DNA of 64,000 bases from Ancrocorticia sp047602305 (GTDB lineage Bacteria > Actinomycetota > Actinomycetes > Actinomycetales > Actinomycetaceae): contig JASGHO010000001.1 of NCBI GenBank assembly GCA_047602305.1, forward strand, positions 2,480,001-2,544,000. Reading direction: 5' to 3'. The notes below the pieces were generated by a model, which was not told the DNA's origin, ran no database searches, and saw only the letters and a program-made list of their open reading frames with translations. This document shows positions 55,482 through 63,867 of this stretch, piece after piece. Each line of letters opens with the position of its first letter. The first letter of the stretch is position 1. The position numbers were made by a program, and so were the translations under genes.

Positions 55482-55990
55482 TATTCGGCATATTCCCTGG
55501 TCAAGGCGGAGTGACAAGTCAGAGTGTTTGAACCCAAGCATCCTTGAACGGTTCACATTCTTTGCAAGGCCTGCTCGATCCCGTATATCTGGGAGCCACT
55601 CGCCAGATCGTCTTGATCGTTACCTAAAGCCCTGGAGGGCTTGTCTGCTTATTTCCAGCCTCGTGGGGCTGCCCCTAAGCTAGGGCTTGTTTTCAGCCCC
55701 GAAGGACCTACTTTCTTTTCCAATCCCTGTGGGATTGAAGTTGTTTGGCAACACCACACTGCCAACCTGTCTCTTTGGGCACCACCCCGTTGAGACTGAA
55801 GATTTCGACTCTCGCCGACCAACATCTTCTTGAACCAACACCATAACTATAGCCAACCACCCCCGCCGGCCACCTCCACCAAAAGTCGGGACTTTTAATC
55901 CAACTAAAGTAGGAGAGCCCCACAAGCTACAGAAGTGGGGCCCCGTAACCCGCCTAACCAGGCCACCACGCGACGTCGTCGTCGAATGTC
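55482..55990 (+). ncRNA. Stem-loop array repeat, copy 2 (candidate structured RNA)
   Basis: Closely follows copy 1, from CATATTCCCTGG to the ACGTCGTCGTCG end. Most hairpins are retained; the fourth (GGTC/GACC) is replaced by CAGCCCCGAAGGACC and pairs poorly, and the third is shortened to GCCC/GGGC. The GTCTC/GAGAC double hairpin is retained with TTTG in place of TTCG. Confidence 0.55.
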
Positions 55991-56063
55991 GAACGGGACA
56001 TGACTCTCCTGAGGGGCTGAGTTATAGAACCGATAGAAGTATGCCTGTGCGTCCATGTGTCGA

Positions 56064-56109
56064 ATAGAAATATGTCGAAATGTATAATAGAAGTGCGTCG
56101 AAACGTATA
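56064..56109. promoter_or_regulatory. Tandem 23-bp repeats upstream of the AAA-DUF4143 gene
   Basis: Units at 56064-56086 and 56087-56109 match ATAGAARTRYGTCGAAAYGT followed by ATA; a partial unit precedes them (56033). A perfect TATAAT (56083-56088) spans the junction, so occupancy of the repeats would block the promoter. Confidence 0.65.
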
Positions 56110-56138
56110 CTAAATATGTGTCCGTCTGTTAGGTTGGG

Positions 56139-57413
56139 GTGGTGGAGTATCAAAGACGTGTTGTGGATAGCCTTCTTGATGAGTTGATGCCCGAGCTTCC
56201 GGCCATTGCTATTGAGGGGGCAAAAGCTGTTGGAAAGACAGCCACCGCGAGCCGGAGGGCTTCCACGGTCCTCTCTCTGGATGATCCTCGATTGCGGGAA
56301 GTTGTAGCAGCTGATCCTGACATGATTACCCGGCTCGATCCTCCAGTCTTCGTGGATGAGTGGCAGCTTGAGCCGGCGATCTGGGATCGAGTGCGGAGAG
56401 GGGTGGATGCCGACCCCGGGGCCGGTGGACGATTCCTTCTTGCGGGCTCCGCGAGTGTTGCGCCAGGGACACGTATTCATAGCGGAGCCGGTCGAATTGT
56501 GCGCGTCACGATGAGGCCAATGTCCCTCCAGGAGCGCAACCTTGAACAAGCAACGGTGTCTTTGGCGGATCTCTTCACTGGGGACAGCAAGGTGCAGGGC
56601 GGCTCGTCGCTAGAGTTACCGGATTATGTCGACGAAATTCTTGCGTCAGGTTTCCCAGGTATCCGTAGCGCATCCTCTGCAAGTCGAAACCGGCTGCTAG
56701 ACAGCTATCTTGATCGGATTGTCGATAGTGACATGCGGGAGAATGGAATCGAAGTCCGCAGGCCGGCAGCCTTGCGTGCTTGGATGCATGCGTATGCTGC
56801 TGCAACTGCGACGACGGCGGACTACACGGCGATCCTGAACGCTGCGACTGCTGGTGAGTCCGACAAGCCGTCGAGAATCACCGTGGCCACCTACAGGGAA
56901 CATCTCATGCGACTGTTCATCCTTGACCCTGTTGATGCGTGGACGGCGTCGTTCTCTCCACTGAAAAGATTGACTGTCTCCCCGAAGCACTTCTTAGTTG
57001 ACCCGGCGCTTGCGGCAAGACTTGTCGGGGTTGGAAAGTCCGGGCTGCTTGTCGGCGAAGGACTCCGGGTTTCTGCGACTACAGGTACTTGGTTGGGGGC
57101 ATTGTTCGAATCGCTTGCGGCGCAATCAGTGCGTATTTACGCAGACGGGATGGATGCGCGGGTGGGTCACCTCCGAACCAAGAGGGGAGATCATGAAATT
57201 GATTTGATTGTTGAGACTAACAATCTTGATTGTGTTGCTTTTGAGGTCAAGCTCAATCCTGTCGTCAATGACCATGACGTCAAACATCTGCACTGGCTGA
57301 AGGGTCAGATTGGAGACCGGCTCAAAGACGCCGTCGTGCTAACCACTGGGCCATTTGCGTACAGGCGTACAGACGGAATTGCGGTTGTGCCACTGGCGTT
57401 GCTTGGCCCGTAA
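56139..57413 (+). CDS. AAA ATPase with DUF4143 domain
   Basis: 424 aa; GTG at 56139 (or 56142) with a weak ribosome binding site. N-terminal AAA domain: YQRRVVDSLLDELMPELPAI, then a Walker A reading EGAKAVGKTATA and Walker B VFVDEWQ. DUF4143 covers the C-terminal half, ending in a PD-(D/E)xK-like fold trace (GDHEIDLIVE, AFEVKLN). Such proteins are common, usually single-gene, accessory elements of unknown role, sometimes toxin-like. It is the only gene between repeat copies 2 and 3. Confidence 0.9.
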   Translation: MVEYQRRVVDSLLDELMPELPAIAIEGAKAVGKTATASRRASTVLSLDDPRLREVVAADPDMITRLDPPVFVDEWQLEPAIWDRVRRGVDADPGAGGRFLLAGSASVAPGTRIHSGAGRIVRVTMRPMSLQERNLEQATVSLADLFTGDSKVQGGSSLELPDYVDEILASGFPGIRSASSASRNRLLDSYLDRIVDSDMRENGIEVRRPAALRAWMHAYAAATATTADYTAILNAATAGESDKPSRITVATYREHLMRLFILDPVDAWTASFSPLKRLTVSPKHFLVDPALAARLVGVGKSGLLVGEGLRVSATTGTWLGALFESLAAQSVRIYADGMDARVGHLRTKRGDHEIDLIVETNNLDCVAFEVKLNPVVNDHDVKHLHWLKGQIGDRLKDAVVLTTGPFAYRRTDGIAVVPLALLGP

Positions 57414-57563
57414 CGGCACTCGCCATGAAGGGCAGAACTCAGGCAGGTGTGGCAATGACACGCAAATGTGTGTCAGAAGTGTGAGTGGCTGGTTCTGAAT
57501 CGGCGACGACGACGAAGCGAGCTCCAGTTTCCGTTACGTCACCAATACTTGTGTGAGTACGCG

Positions 57564-58105
57564 AAAATGTTGGGGCCCGGGCTTGCTTCGGGCTGTGTTG
57601 TCGATATTTTCCCTGGTCGGGGCGGAGTGTGAAGCCGAATGTTCTTGACTGGTTTACATTCTTTGCGAGGCCTGCACGGTCTTGTCTATCTGGGAGTGGC
57701 TCACCGGATCGTCTTGATCGTTACCTAAAGCCCTGGAGGGCTTGTTTGTGTTTGCTTATTTCTAAGCCCTCGTGGGGCTTGCCCCTAAGCTGGGGCTTGC
57801 TCGGTCTCGAAGGACCTGCTTTCATTTTCAATCCCGCAGGACTGAAGTTGTTTGGCAACACCACACTGCCAACCTGTCTCGTCGGGCACCACCCCGTTGA
57901 GACTGAAGATTTCGACTCTCGCCGACCAACATCTTCTTGAACCAACACCATAACTATAGCCAACCACCCATGTCTGGCACCTCCACCAAAAGTCGGGACT
58001 TTTAATCCAACTAAAGTAGGAGAACCCCGCAAACTACAGAAGCAGCGACCCCCGCAAGCCTCCCAATCAGGCCACCACGCGACGTCGTCGTCGGGTGTGG
58101 GGTGC
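57564..58105 (+). ncRNA. Stem-loop array repeat, copy 3, joined to a truncated border hairpin
   Basis: Starts with AAAATGTTGG and the left arm CCCGGGCTTGCT of the border terminator, then switches directly into the repeat (TCGGGCTGTGTTGTCGAT). The second hairpin here is AAGCCC/GGGCTT instead of CAGCC/GGCTG, a paired change; the fifth has one mismatch (AATCC against GGACT). No membrane-protein gene precedes it, unlike the other copies. The interval 57414-57563 before it shows no gene. Confidence 0.55.
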
Positions 58106-58161
58106 TTTCAATGGTGGGTGCCTACGACTCGGTGCCCTTGGAGACCGGTGAAACCATACTG

Positions 58162-58198
58162 TTGTACCACCATCTTGTAGTACCTTTAGTAGGTACAA
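58162..58198. promoter_or_regulatory. Operator-like inverted repeat ahead of VapBC
   Basis: TTGTACC (58162-58168) faces GGTACAA (58192-58198), with an inner GTACC/GGTAC pair. It overlaps the promoter and reaches the AAGGAGG ribosome binding site, as expected for antitoxin autorepression. Confidence 0.6.
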
Positions 58199-58208
58199 GG
58201 AGGTGTTC

Positions 58209-58460
58209 ATGGGGACGACCATTACGAGCCGAGAGTTTAACCGGGATGTTTCTGCGGCCAAGCGGGCCGCTGAGGCCGGGCCTGTAACGATCACCGATCA
58301 CGGGCGCCGTTCGCATGTGCTGATGACGGTGGAGGAGTTCGACCGGCTCACCGCAGGCAAAGAGCTTCTTGGGGATCGGCTCTGGCGGGGACAGGATCCC
58401 AGTATCGAGCTGTCGTTACCGGAACGTAGGCTAGAGCCTGCGCGTGAGCTTGACCTGTGA
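58209..58460 (+). CDS. Phd/YefM-type antitoxin
   Basis: 83 aa; the ATG at 58209 is fixed by AAGGAGG at ideal spacing. Phd/YefM fold: TTITSREFNRDVSAAKRAA, GPVTITDHGRRSHVLMTVEE (20 residues), FDRL. The C-terminal tail (SIELSLPERRLEPA) would bind the toxin. The GTGA overlap with the PIN gene shows the pair is coupled. Confidence 0.9.
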   Translation: MGTTITSREFNRDVSAAKRAAEAGPVTITDHGRRSHVLMTVEEFDRLTAGKELLGDRLWRGQDPSIELSLPERRLEPARELDL

Positions 58461-58870
58461 GGTACCTTCTCGATACGAACGTTCTGAGTGATGCTCGCCG
58501 GCAGACCTTCCCGGAGCTCAATGCCTGGCTGGCTGGTCAGGTTCGCGCCGATCTGACAATCAGCGTTGTCAGTTTGCTGGAGATTGAGCGGGGTATCCTG
58601 CGGGTCGAACGTCGTGATGTGGTTGCGGGGCAGCATCTGAGGGCCTGGCTTGAGTCAGAGATCGTGCCGGCGTTCTCCGGGTTCACTCTCCCCATCGACT
58701 CATCCGTGGCACGGACAGCTGCCGGTTTGCATGTTCCCGACCCTATGCCGGAGATGGATGCCCTCATCGCCGCGACGGCTATTATCCACGACCTTACCCT
58801 TGTCACTCACAACACAAAAGACTTCGAACGGACAGGCATACGTCTACTCGACCCTCGGCAGAGTGGATGA
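58457..58870 (+). CDS. vapC: PIN-domain toxin (VapC/FitB-like)
   Basis: 137 aa; GTG start in the overlap. PIN acidic residues are visible: D in YLLDTNVLSD, E in SVVSLLEIERG, D in MPEMDALIAATA and D in TKDFERTG. These ribonucleases cut tRNA or other RNAs when freed from their antitoxin. It is cargo between repeat copy 3 and membrane-protein paralogue 3. Confidence 0.93.
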   Translation: MRYLLDTNVLSDARRQTFPELNAWLAGQVRADLTISVVSLLEIERGILRVERRDVVAGQHLRAWLESEIVPAFSGFTLPIDSSVARTAAGLHVPDPMPEMDALIAATAIIHDLTLVTHNTKDFERTGIRLLDPRQSG

Positions 58871-58910
58871 CTTTCACTTCGTTGGGTATGGGTATCGGGG
58901 AAATGGTGGA

Positions 58911-58940
58911 GGCCCGGGCTTGCTGTTGCAAGTCCGGGCC
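58911..58940 (+). terminator. Border terminator hairpin after VapC
   Basis: GGCCCGGGCTTGC (58911-58923) pairs with GCAAGTCCGGGCC (58928-58940), then TTTT. It is the same sequence as at 52137-52173, including the following ACCAACAT. Confidence 0.92.
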
Positions 58941-59057
58941 TTTTGACCAACATATGTGGGGCGGGGTGTTCACCAATAAACACCGGGCCCTTTGGGGTTG
59001 CGTGAGTGGGAAAAGTAAAGGTGTGGGGAGGAAGAACGCGAGGAGGGAAGTTTCAGA

Positions 59058-59450
59058 TCACTTGGTGAAAGCAGCGACCAGGGCCTTGGCGATGACGCGG
59101 GCATCAGAAGCGTTGGCGTCGGTGGCGGGGGCGAGTTCGACCAGGTTCATGTCCCCACGAAGAACGTTGAAGAAGGTGGGGATGATAGCCAGGCCGGAGA
59201 CGGCGAGGAAAGCACCGAAAGCGCCACCGGTGTGGAAGGAGTACTTGACGAAACCACCCTGGGCACCTGCAACGAGCTGGGCGTCAACAACCTTGCCTGC
59301 GCCAGCCTTGAGGATGAGGGCGATCACGGCGGCGGGCAGGGCCAACGCCACCAACACGATGAGAGAAATGACAACATCAGCGATCCGCTTCACAGAAACG
59401 ACCTGGACGGGAGCGGAAACAAAAGCGGGGGAAGCAATGGTGTTGTTCAT
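59058..59450 (-). CDS. Small membrane protein of unknown function, paralogue 3
   Basis: 130 aa. N-terminus as paralogue 2 (MNNTIASPAFVSAPVQ). Scattered substitutions in the body (VIALILKAG, FLAVSGLAII, NVLRGDMN, ATDANASDAR) against an otherwise identical framework, so paralogue 3 is slightly more diverged. Reading frame and start are intact in all three, which argues for function rather than decay. Same promoter and leader. Confidence 0.8.
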   Translation of the reverse strand: MNNTIASPAFVSAPVQVVSVKRIADVVISLIVLVALALPAAVIALILKAGAGKVVDAQLVAGAQGGFVKYSFHTGGAFGAFLAVSGLAIIPTFFNVLRGDMNLVELAPATDANASDARVIAKALVAAFTK

Positions 59451-59509
59451 GAGAAAACCTCTGTGGTGTTGGTGTTGGTTATGTTGGTGTTGGTCTCGCT
59501 TTCGCGATA

Positions 59510-59537
59510 GCTATAAGTTAGCACAAACTAAATGTAA
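59510..59537 (-). promoter_or_regulatory. Promoter of membrane-protein paralogue 3
   Basis: Minus strand TTACAT - 16 bp - TATAGC with the same leader as copies 1 and 2. The shared block ends near 59590, after which this copy diverges. Confidence 0.6.
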
Positions 59538-59640
59538 CCACTCCATTAAGTAATGAACACTTGAATGACAAACATGCAAAACACCAGGTGAATGAACCTG
59601 AAAATACGGAATATAAGGTACGTCACATTTTAGTGAAAGA

Positions 59641-60003
59641 TGGAGAAGCTCTTGCCCTAGCAAGCTTTACCTCCAGGCCCCGGAAGGCTTGTCTGCTTAT
59701 CTCTCAGCCTCTTGGGCTTGTCCCTAAGCTGGGGCTTCTTCAGCCCCGTAGGACCTACTATTCTTTTCCAGTCCCGCAGGACTTGTTCTTGCGGTTGGGC
59801 AACACCACACTGCCAACCTTGTCTCTTCGGGCACCACCCCGGTAAGACTGAAGATTTCGACTTTCGCCGACCAACATCTTCTTGAACCAACACCATAACT
59901 ATAGCCAACCACCCCCGCCGGCCACCTCCACCAAAAGTCGGGACTTTTAATCCAACTAAAGTAGGAGAGAGCCCCGCAAACTACAGAAGCGGCGACCCCG
60001 CAA
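59641..60003 (+). ncRNA. Stem-loop array repeat, copy 4 (candidate structured RNA, 5' part missing)
   Basis: Lacks the first ~140 bp of the other copies but keeps the hairpin array and the AAAAGTC/GACTTTT end. The first hairpin is AGGCC/GGCTT and the third GTCCC/GGGGC, both kept by G-U pairing if the plus strand is the RNA. The fifth is AGTCC/GGACT where copies 1-2 have AATCCC/GGGATT, a compensatory exchange. Confidence 0.55.
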
Positions 60004-60063
60004 GCTATGCGATTTGGGCCTGCGGCCTCCCGCTCGCGACCCCAACCATTTAGTATTGGGACC

Positions 60064-60870
60064 ATGGCGCCGGAACAGACGCAATCAGAGGGACACACCC
60101 CTGAATTCGTCGCGAACGCCGTGTCCCTCATGCGCGCACAGCTTGGTTCCGAACTGACAGTTGCAGATCTTGCCGATCACGTTGGTTACAGTCGCTTTCA
60201 CTTCTCACGGTTGTTTACCGGGGTCACGGGCTTGGCTCCCATGGAATACTGTGCGGCGTTACGTTTTGCCGAGGCGAAACGCCTGCTACTGACAACCGAT
60301 GAACCGGTGGTTGACGTGTGCGCCGAGGTGGGGTTCACCTCCCTCTCCACCTTCAGTCGCCGGTTTCGTCACGCGGTAGGGACGGCCCCGGCGGGATTAC
60401 GCCGCCTTGCCGACGACGTCGCCGAACACCCCGTTTCCCCTTTCTCGGTGAGTGAGCGAGGCCAGCCGAGCATTGTGGTGTGGCTGGATCTTGGCGGCGT
60501 AGGGCTGGGGAGCGAGGCTTTGCGCCAGCCCCGGCAGACGTGGATCGGCTGGTATCCGCGGCCCGTTCCGGTCGGCCTGCCTGCGGCCGGAGCGTTGGTG
60601 AGCGGCACTGACCGGATTGACCTGCCATTATGTGCCGGAAACCCATGGCTTCTCGCGGTGTCTATGCCCGACGACGCCGACCCCCTCGAGCAGCTGGCGC
60701 CCCTCATTCCACTCGTCGCAGGTTATCCGGCACCGATTACCCCCGCGATGTTGGCGCAAGGGAGAGGTTTAGAGATCACCCTCAGGTTCGCGCCCGCGGA
60801 CCCCCACACGGTGCCATTGCTCTCCGCTTTGGCGAGCTTGCGGGATCAGGTGAAACGGGCCGAGAGGTGA
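60064..60870 (+). CDS. AraC-family transcriptional regulator
   Basis: 268 aa from the ATG at 60064. The double HTH is N-terminal: LTVADLADHVGYSRFHFSRL and the conserved second helix pair EVGFTSLSTFSRRFRHAVG. The C-terminal ~150 residues form a separate domain with no motif I recognise. An HTH-first order is the minority layout in the family. It marks the right end of the cassette array; the adjacent VOC gene 160 bp downstream may be a target. Confidence 0.88.
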   Translation: MAPEQTQSEGHTPEFVANAVSLMRAQLGSELTVADLADHVGYSRFHFSRLFTGVTGLAPMEYCAALRFAEAKRLLLTTDEPVVDVCAEVGFTSLSTFSRRFRHAVGTAPAGLRRLADDVAEHPVSPFSVSERGQPSIVVWLDLGGVGLGSEALRQPRQTWIGWYPRPVPVGLPAAGALVSGTDRIDLPLCAGNPWLLAVSMPDDADPLEQLAPLIPLVAGYPAPITPAMLAQGRGLEITLRFAPADPHTVPLLSALASLRDQVKRAER

Positions 60871-61033
60871 GGTGAGAAATGGGGGTGAGGCGCGGACGTC
60901 GTCGTCGGGAAAACCGCACAATTGGACAATTCCAGAAACTGTTCCTGCGATAGATTCGAGTCACTATCAACCGGCGGCGTGACCAGCGAATACGGGTGGC
61001 GACGGGCCGGTTGACCCGAGAGAGGAGCGCATC

Positions 61034-61846
61034 ATGCCGCAGCCCACTGGAACCCCAACCTGGATCGACCTCGGCTCGAACAAGGCCGAGTCGAGCCGCG
61101 CGTTTTACCAAGGACTCTTCGGTTGGTCCTTCGCCGATCAGGGTGAGGAGCTTGGCCACTACGAGATGGTCGCCAAGGATGGCAACATCATCGCCGGATT
61201 CATGAATGTCGAGGGAATACCTGGCCCGGATGGCGGCCCGCTTGTCGATCGCTGGGACGTCTTCCTGGCCGTTGACGACATCGCCGCCCGCCTCGAACTC
61301 GCGCAAAAGCACGGCGCCACCGTCATCTCTCAACCAATGGCGATGCCGGGGACCGGTTCATTCGCCCTGATCACAGACCCGACCGGCGCCGCAATCGGAC
61401 TGTGGGAGTCACTCGGTTTCGACGGCTACACCTTCACCGGCACTCCGGGAACCCCGGTCTGGTTCGAACTCATGACCACAGATTTCGACGCGGCAGTCGA
61501 CTTCTACCGCGACGTCTTTGATTTCGATATCGTTCCGATGGGTTCAGATGCTGGCGACGACGGCGAAGCGGACTCTGCTTTCCGCTACGTCACCAACGGT
61601 GCTGGCGAGAAAGCGTGTGCGGGTATCTGCGATGCGAGTCCCTTCCTGCCGACCGGTGTTCCCTCATTCTGGAGGGTCTACTTCGAGATTGAGGCGACCG
61701 ATCCAACGCTGGAGAAGGTGAAGGAACTCGGTGGGCGTGTAGTAGATGGGCCAATGGACTCGCCTTTTGGACGATGCACTACGGTCGCGGACCCTGCCGG
61801 AGCGACATTCCAGCTCAACGCTGGTTCCGAGGCGCAGCAGGGGTGA
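61034..61846 (+). CDS. VOC-superfamily (glyoxalase-like) two-domain protein
   Basis: 270 aa; ATG with GAGGAG upstream. Two beta-alpha-beta-beta-beta modules: 1-~125 (WIDLGSNKAESSRAFYQGLF) and ~140-262 (WFELMTTDFDAAVDFYRDVF), each closing with DPxGA (DPTGAAIGLWE and DPAGATFQL). The layout is like the mycobacterial hydrolase/antigen CFP-30B. Substrate is unknown. A terminator follows at 61907. Confidence 0.88.
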   Translation: MPQPTGTPTWIDLGSNKAESSRAFYQGLFGWSFADQGEELGHYEMVAKDGNIIAGFMNVEGIPGPDGGPLVDRWDVFLAVDDIAARLELAQKHGATVISQPMAMPGTGSFALITDPTGAAIGLWESLGFDGYTFTGTPGTPVWFELMTTDFDAAVDFYRDVFDFDIVPMGSDAGDDGEADSAFRYVTNGAGEKACAGICDASPFLPTGVPSFWRVYFEIEATDPTLEKVKELGGRVVDGPMDSPFGRCTTVADPAGATFQLNAGSEAQQG

Positions 61847-61906
61847 TGGCGTTCGCGGTGGTGCTCGATGCCCAGATGTTGAGTATCTAGATGCAAACAG
61901 CCGGTC

Positions 61907-61948
61907 TGAGGGGTTCGCTATGCAGATATATGCGTATCGAACCCCTCA
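61907..61948. terminator. Terminator between convergent VOC and MobA-like genes
   Basis: TGAGGGGTTCG (61907-61917) and CGAACCCCTCA (61938-61948) pair perfectly; an AT-rich self-complementary loop lies between. Confidence 0.8.
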
Positions 61949-61988
61949 CGGCGATTGCAGCGATCACTCCAGTAGACCTAGGAATGAA

Positions 61989-62810
61989 TCATCGAGAGTC
62001 GATATCTCGTCCATCGTTCATGTTGAATCCGTTATCGGTTTCCTGCTTGTAATCGATGTCGTGCCCGTGCCAGAGGTCGGCGCACTCGATCTCGAGTGCG
62101 CCCGCGCGGCGAAGGTAAGGGCCGGCGCCGGTGTCGCCGGCCGCGCTGAGCTCAAGTGCCGCCCAATGCTCGCGCCCGATAAGCACTGGATGTCCCGGCT
62201 TGCCGCCGTAAACTGCTCGTGCAAGCGATGAAGTTGAGGCCCCTTGCATGAGCCGCGCGCACGCGGCGGCGGGCATGTCGGGTGTATCTACCGTGATCAC
62301 AAGCATTGCGTCTGCGTGGTTTTTCGCTGGTACCTGCCGTTTTACTTCTGTCGGAAACTGGGGATCCATGCCGTTCTGCGCTCTCGACTTTGTCAGAGTT
62401 TTCGTGGGTGTGCCGATCTGTACCTCCGCTAGGTCATCGGTGGAGCTGGAGATGGGATCTGTCCGGACCTCGTCAGTGGCAGACCCCGCGTATCCGCCAG
62501 GTTCGCCAAGCCATGTGAGCGCGGTACAAAGGCTTTCCCCGAGTCCTTCGAACCACTTTGTGGCCACCACTGTGCATGCTGGCAACGGGACGAGCGGCGC
62601 GGCGTCATCCGACGCCGCGCCGAGAACCACGAGGATCGGCGAGCATCCCGCCGCCTCAAGCCTGCGAACTGCGAGTTCGAGCCACGGTGTGCCGTCGGGT
62701 TGCCGGGCGAGAGCCTTCGGCCCGCCGAAGCGAGTACCTGCTCCGGCGGCGAGCACCACTCCGCACACGCGCGGCCGACTGTCGGTTGGATGGACAGCAT
62801 CACCGTACAA
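61989..62810 (-). CDS. MobA-like nucleotidyltransferase (molybdenum cofactor cytidylyltransferase type)
   Basis: 273 aa; TTG at 62810 overlapping the XdhC stop is taken, with GTG at 62768 as alternative. The N-terminal nucleotide-binding signature GVVLAAGAGTRFGGPKAL is clear, and TVDTPDMPAAACARL is the metal-binding Asp segment. The C-terminal GGKPGHPVLIGREHW matches MocA-type enzymes, which attach CMP to molybdopterin for xanthine dehydrogenase-family enzymes. A low-complexity insertion of about 60 residues (GSATDEVRTDPISSS onward) splits the domain before the Asp motif. Translationally coupled to XdhC. Confidence 0.85.
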   Translation of the reverse strand: MYGDAVHPTDSRPRVCGVVLAAGAGTRFGGPKALARQPDGTPWLELAVRRLEAAGCSPILVVLGAASDDAAPLVPLPACTVVATKWFEGLGESLCTALTWLGEPGGYAGSATDEVRTDPISSSTDDLAEVQIGTPTKTLTKSRAQNGMDPQFPTEVKRQVPAKNHADAMLVITVDTPDMPAAACARLMQGASTSSLARAVYGGKPGHPVLIGREHWAALELSAAGDTGAGPYLRRAGALEIECADLWHGHDIDYKQETDNGFNMNDGRDIDSR

Positions 62811-63717
62811 GATGCACCACCCCGCTAGCTACATCACTCACCCCCGCAGCATGCACCGGCCCCGACCGCTCCGACAGAGGCATCCCCATCGCACCATTTC
62901 GAACCGCCACAATCTCCGCGAGAATCGAGAGCGCGGTGTCTTCTGGCGTACGCCCGCCAAGATCAAGCCCGATCGGTGAGCGCAGCCGGGCAATATCCAC
63001 AGCTGAAACACCCGCCTCGGTAAGCCGTCGCAGCCGATCCTCGTGGGTACGGCGGCTACCCATCGCCCCCACATATCCGGCGCTACTCGCCAAGGCCACC
63101 TGCAACGCGGGCACGTCGAAGCGCGAATCGTGGGTAAGCACGCAGATCGCCGTGCGAGCATCAATGAGAGCCTCGGAGAGATATTCGTCGGGCCATTCGG
63201 CCACCACCTCGGCACCTGGGAACCGCTCGGGCGTTGTGAACACCGGCCGCGGGTCCACCACGGTGGTTGCATATCCCATCGCACCACCGAGGCGCGCGAG
63301 CGCGGCCGCGTATTCCACCGCTCCGACAACGATCAACCTCGGCGATTCCCGTTCCGCTTCGCGCTCCTCCAACTCTCGCAGCATCTCACAGGCCGCGTCC
63401 GAGCCGGGCAGCATCGGCGTCACGAGCACGTCGATCACGCCGCCGCAGGTGAGACCGATGGCGAACACGTCGTCGTCGCTGATCCCGAATCGGTGCGTGG
63501 AGGCCTCGCCGGAGCTGATGGCGCGCTCGCATTCGACCACCAACGCACTCTCGACGCACCCGCCCGAGACATTGCCGAACACGCGGCCGCCGCCGTCGAC
63601 GATCATCGTGGCGCCCAACTCGCGCGGGGAGCTACCGCGCACGGCCACGAGTTGTGCGGCGGCGAACGGCACGCCGGCGCGGATCCAGTCCGCCGCAATC
63701 CGATACACCTCTTGCAT
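62800..63717 (-). CDS. xdhC: XdhC/CoxI-family molybdenum-hydroxylase maturation protein
   Basis: 305 aa; ATG at 63717 preferred over GTG at 63723 because AGGG lies 7 bp upstream. N-terminal XdhC domain (AAQLVAVRGSSPRELGATM, then GNVSGGCVESALV and LTCGGVIDVLV) and C-terminal Rossmann domain (GYVGAMGSRRTHEDRLRRL, SPIGLDLGGRTPEDTALSI). These proteins carry the sulfurated molybdenum cofactor to xanthine dehydrogenase-type enzymes. Operon with the MobA-like gene; divergent from the FAD subunit gene. Confidence 0.93.
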   Translation of the reverse strand: MQEVYRIAADWIRAGVPFAAAQLVAVRGSSPRELGATMIVDGGGRVFGNVSGGCVESALVVECERAISSGEASTHRFGISDDDVFAIGLTCGGVIDVLVTPMLPGSDAACEMLRELEEREAERESPRLIVVGAVEYAAALARLGGAMGYATTVVDPRPVFTTPERFPGAEVVAEWPDEYLSEALIDARTAICVLTHDSRFDVPALQVALASSAGYVGAMGSRRTHEDRLRRLTEAGVSAVDIARLRSPIGLDLGGRTPEDTALSILAEIVAVRNGAMGMPLSERSGPVHAAGVSDVASGVVHLVR

Positions 63718-63867
63718 GTTCACACCCTAGGAGAGCCGTGTTGCCCCGCGGTTTCGGTGCGCTGATCGGCCGCAACACCGGCGAAACACCCCGGTGCTTT
63801 AATCGGACGACCATTCGGCCGCCGTCGGTCGAGGCGGAATTCCGCGCGAAGAGTGAAGGAGGAGCGC

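Noticed and set aside
52137..60003. CRISPR array or integron
   Set aside because: Repeats are hundreds of bp long with gene-sized cargo, no short direct repeat with uniform spacers, no cas or integrase genes, and no attC-like site was found at cargo ends.
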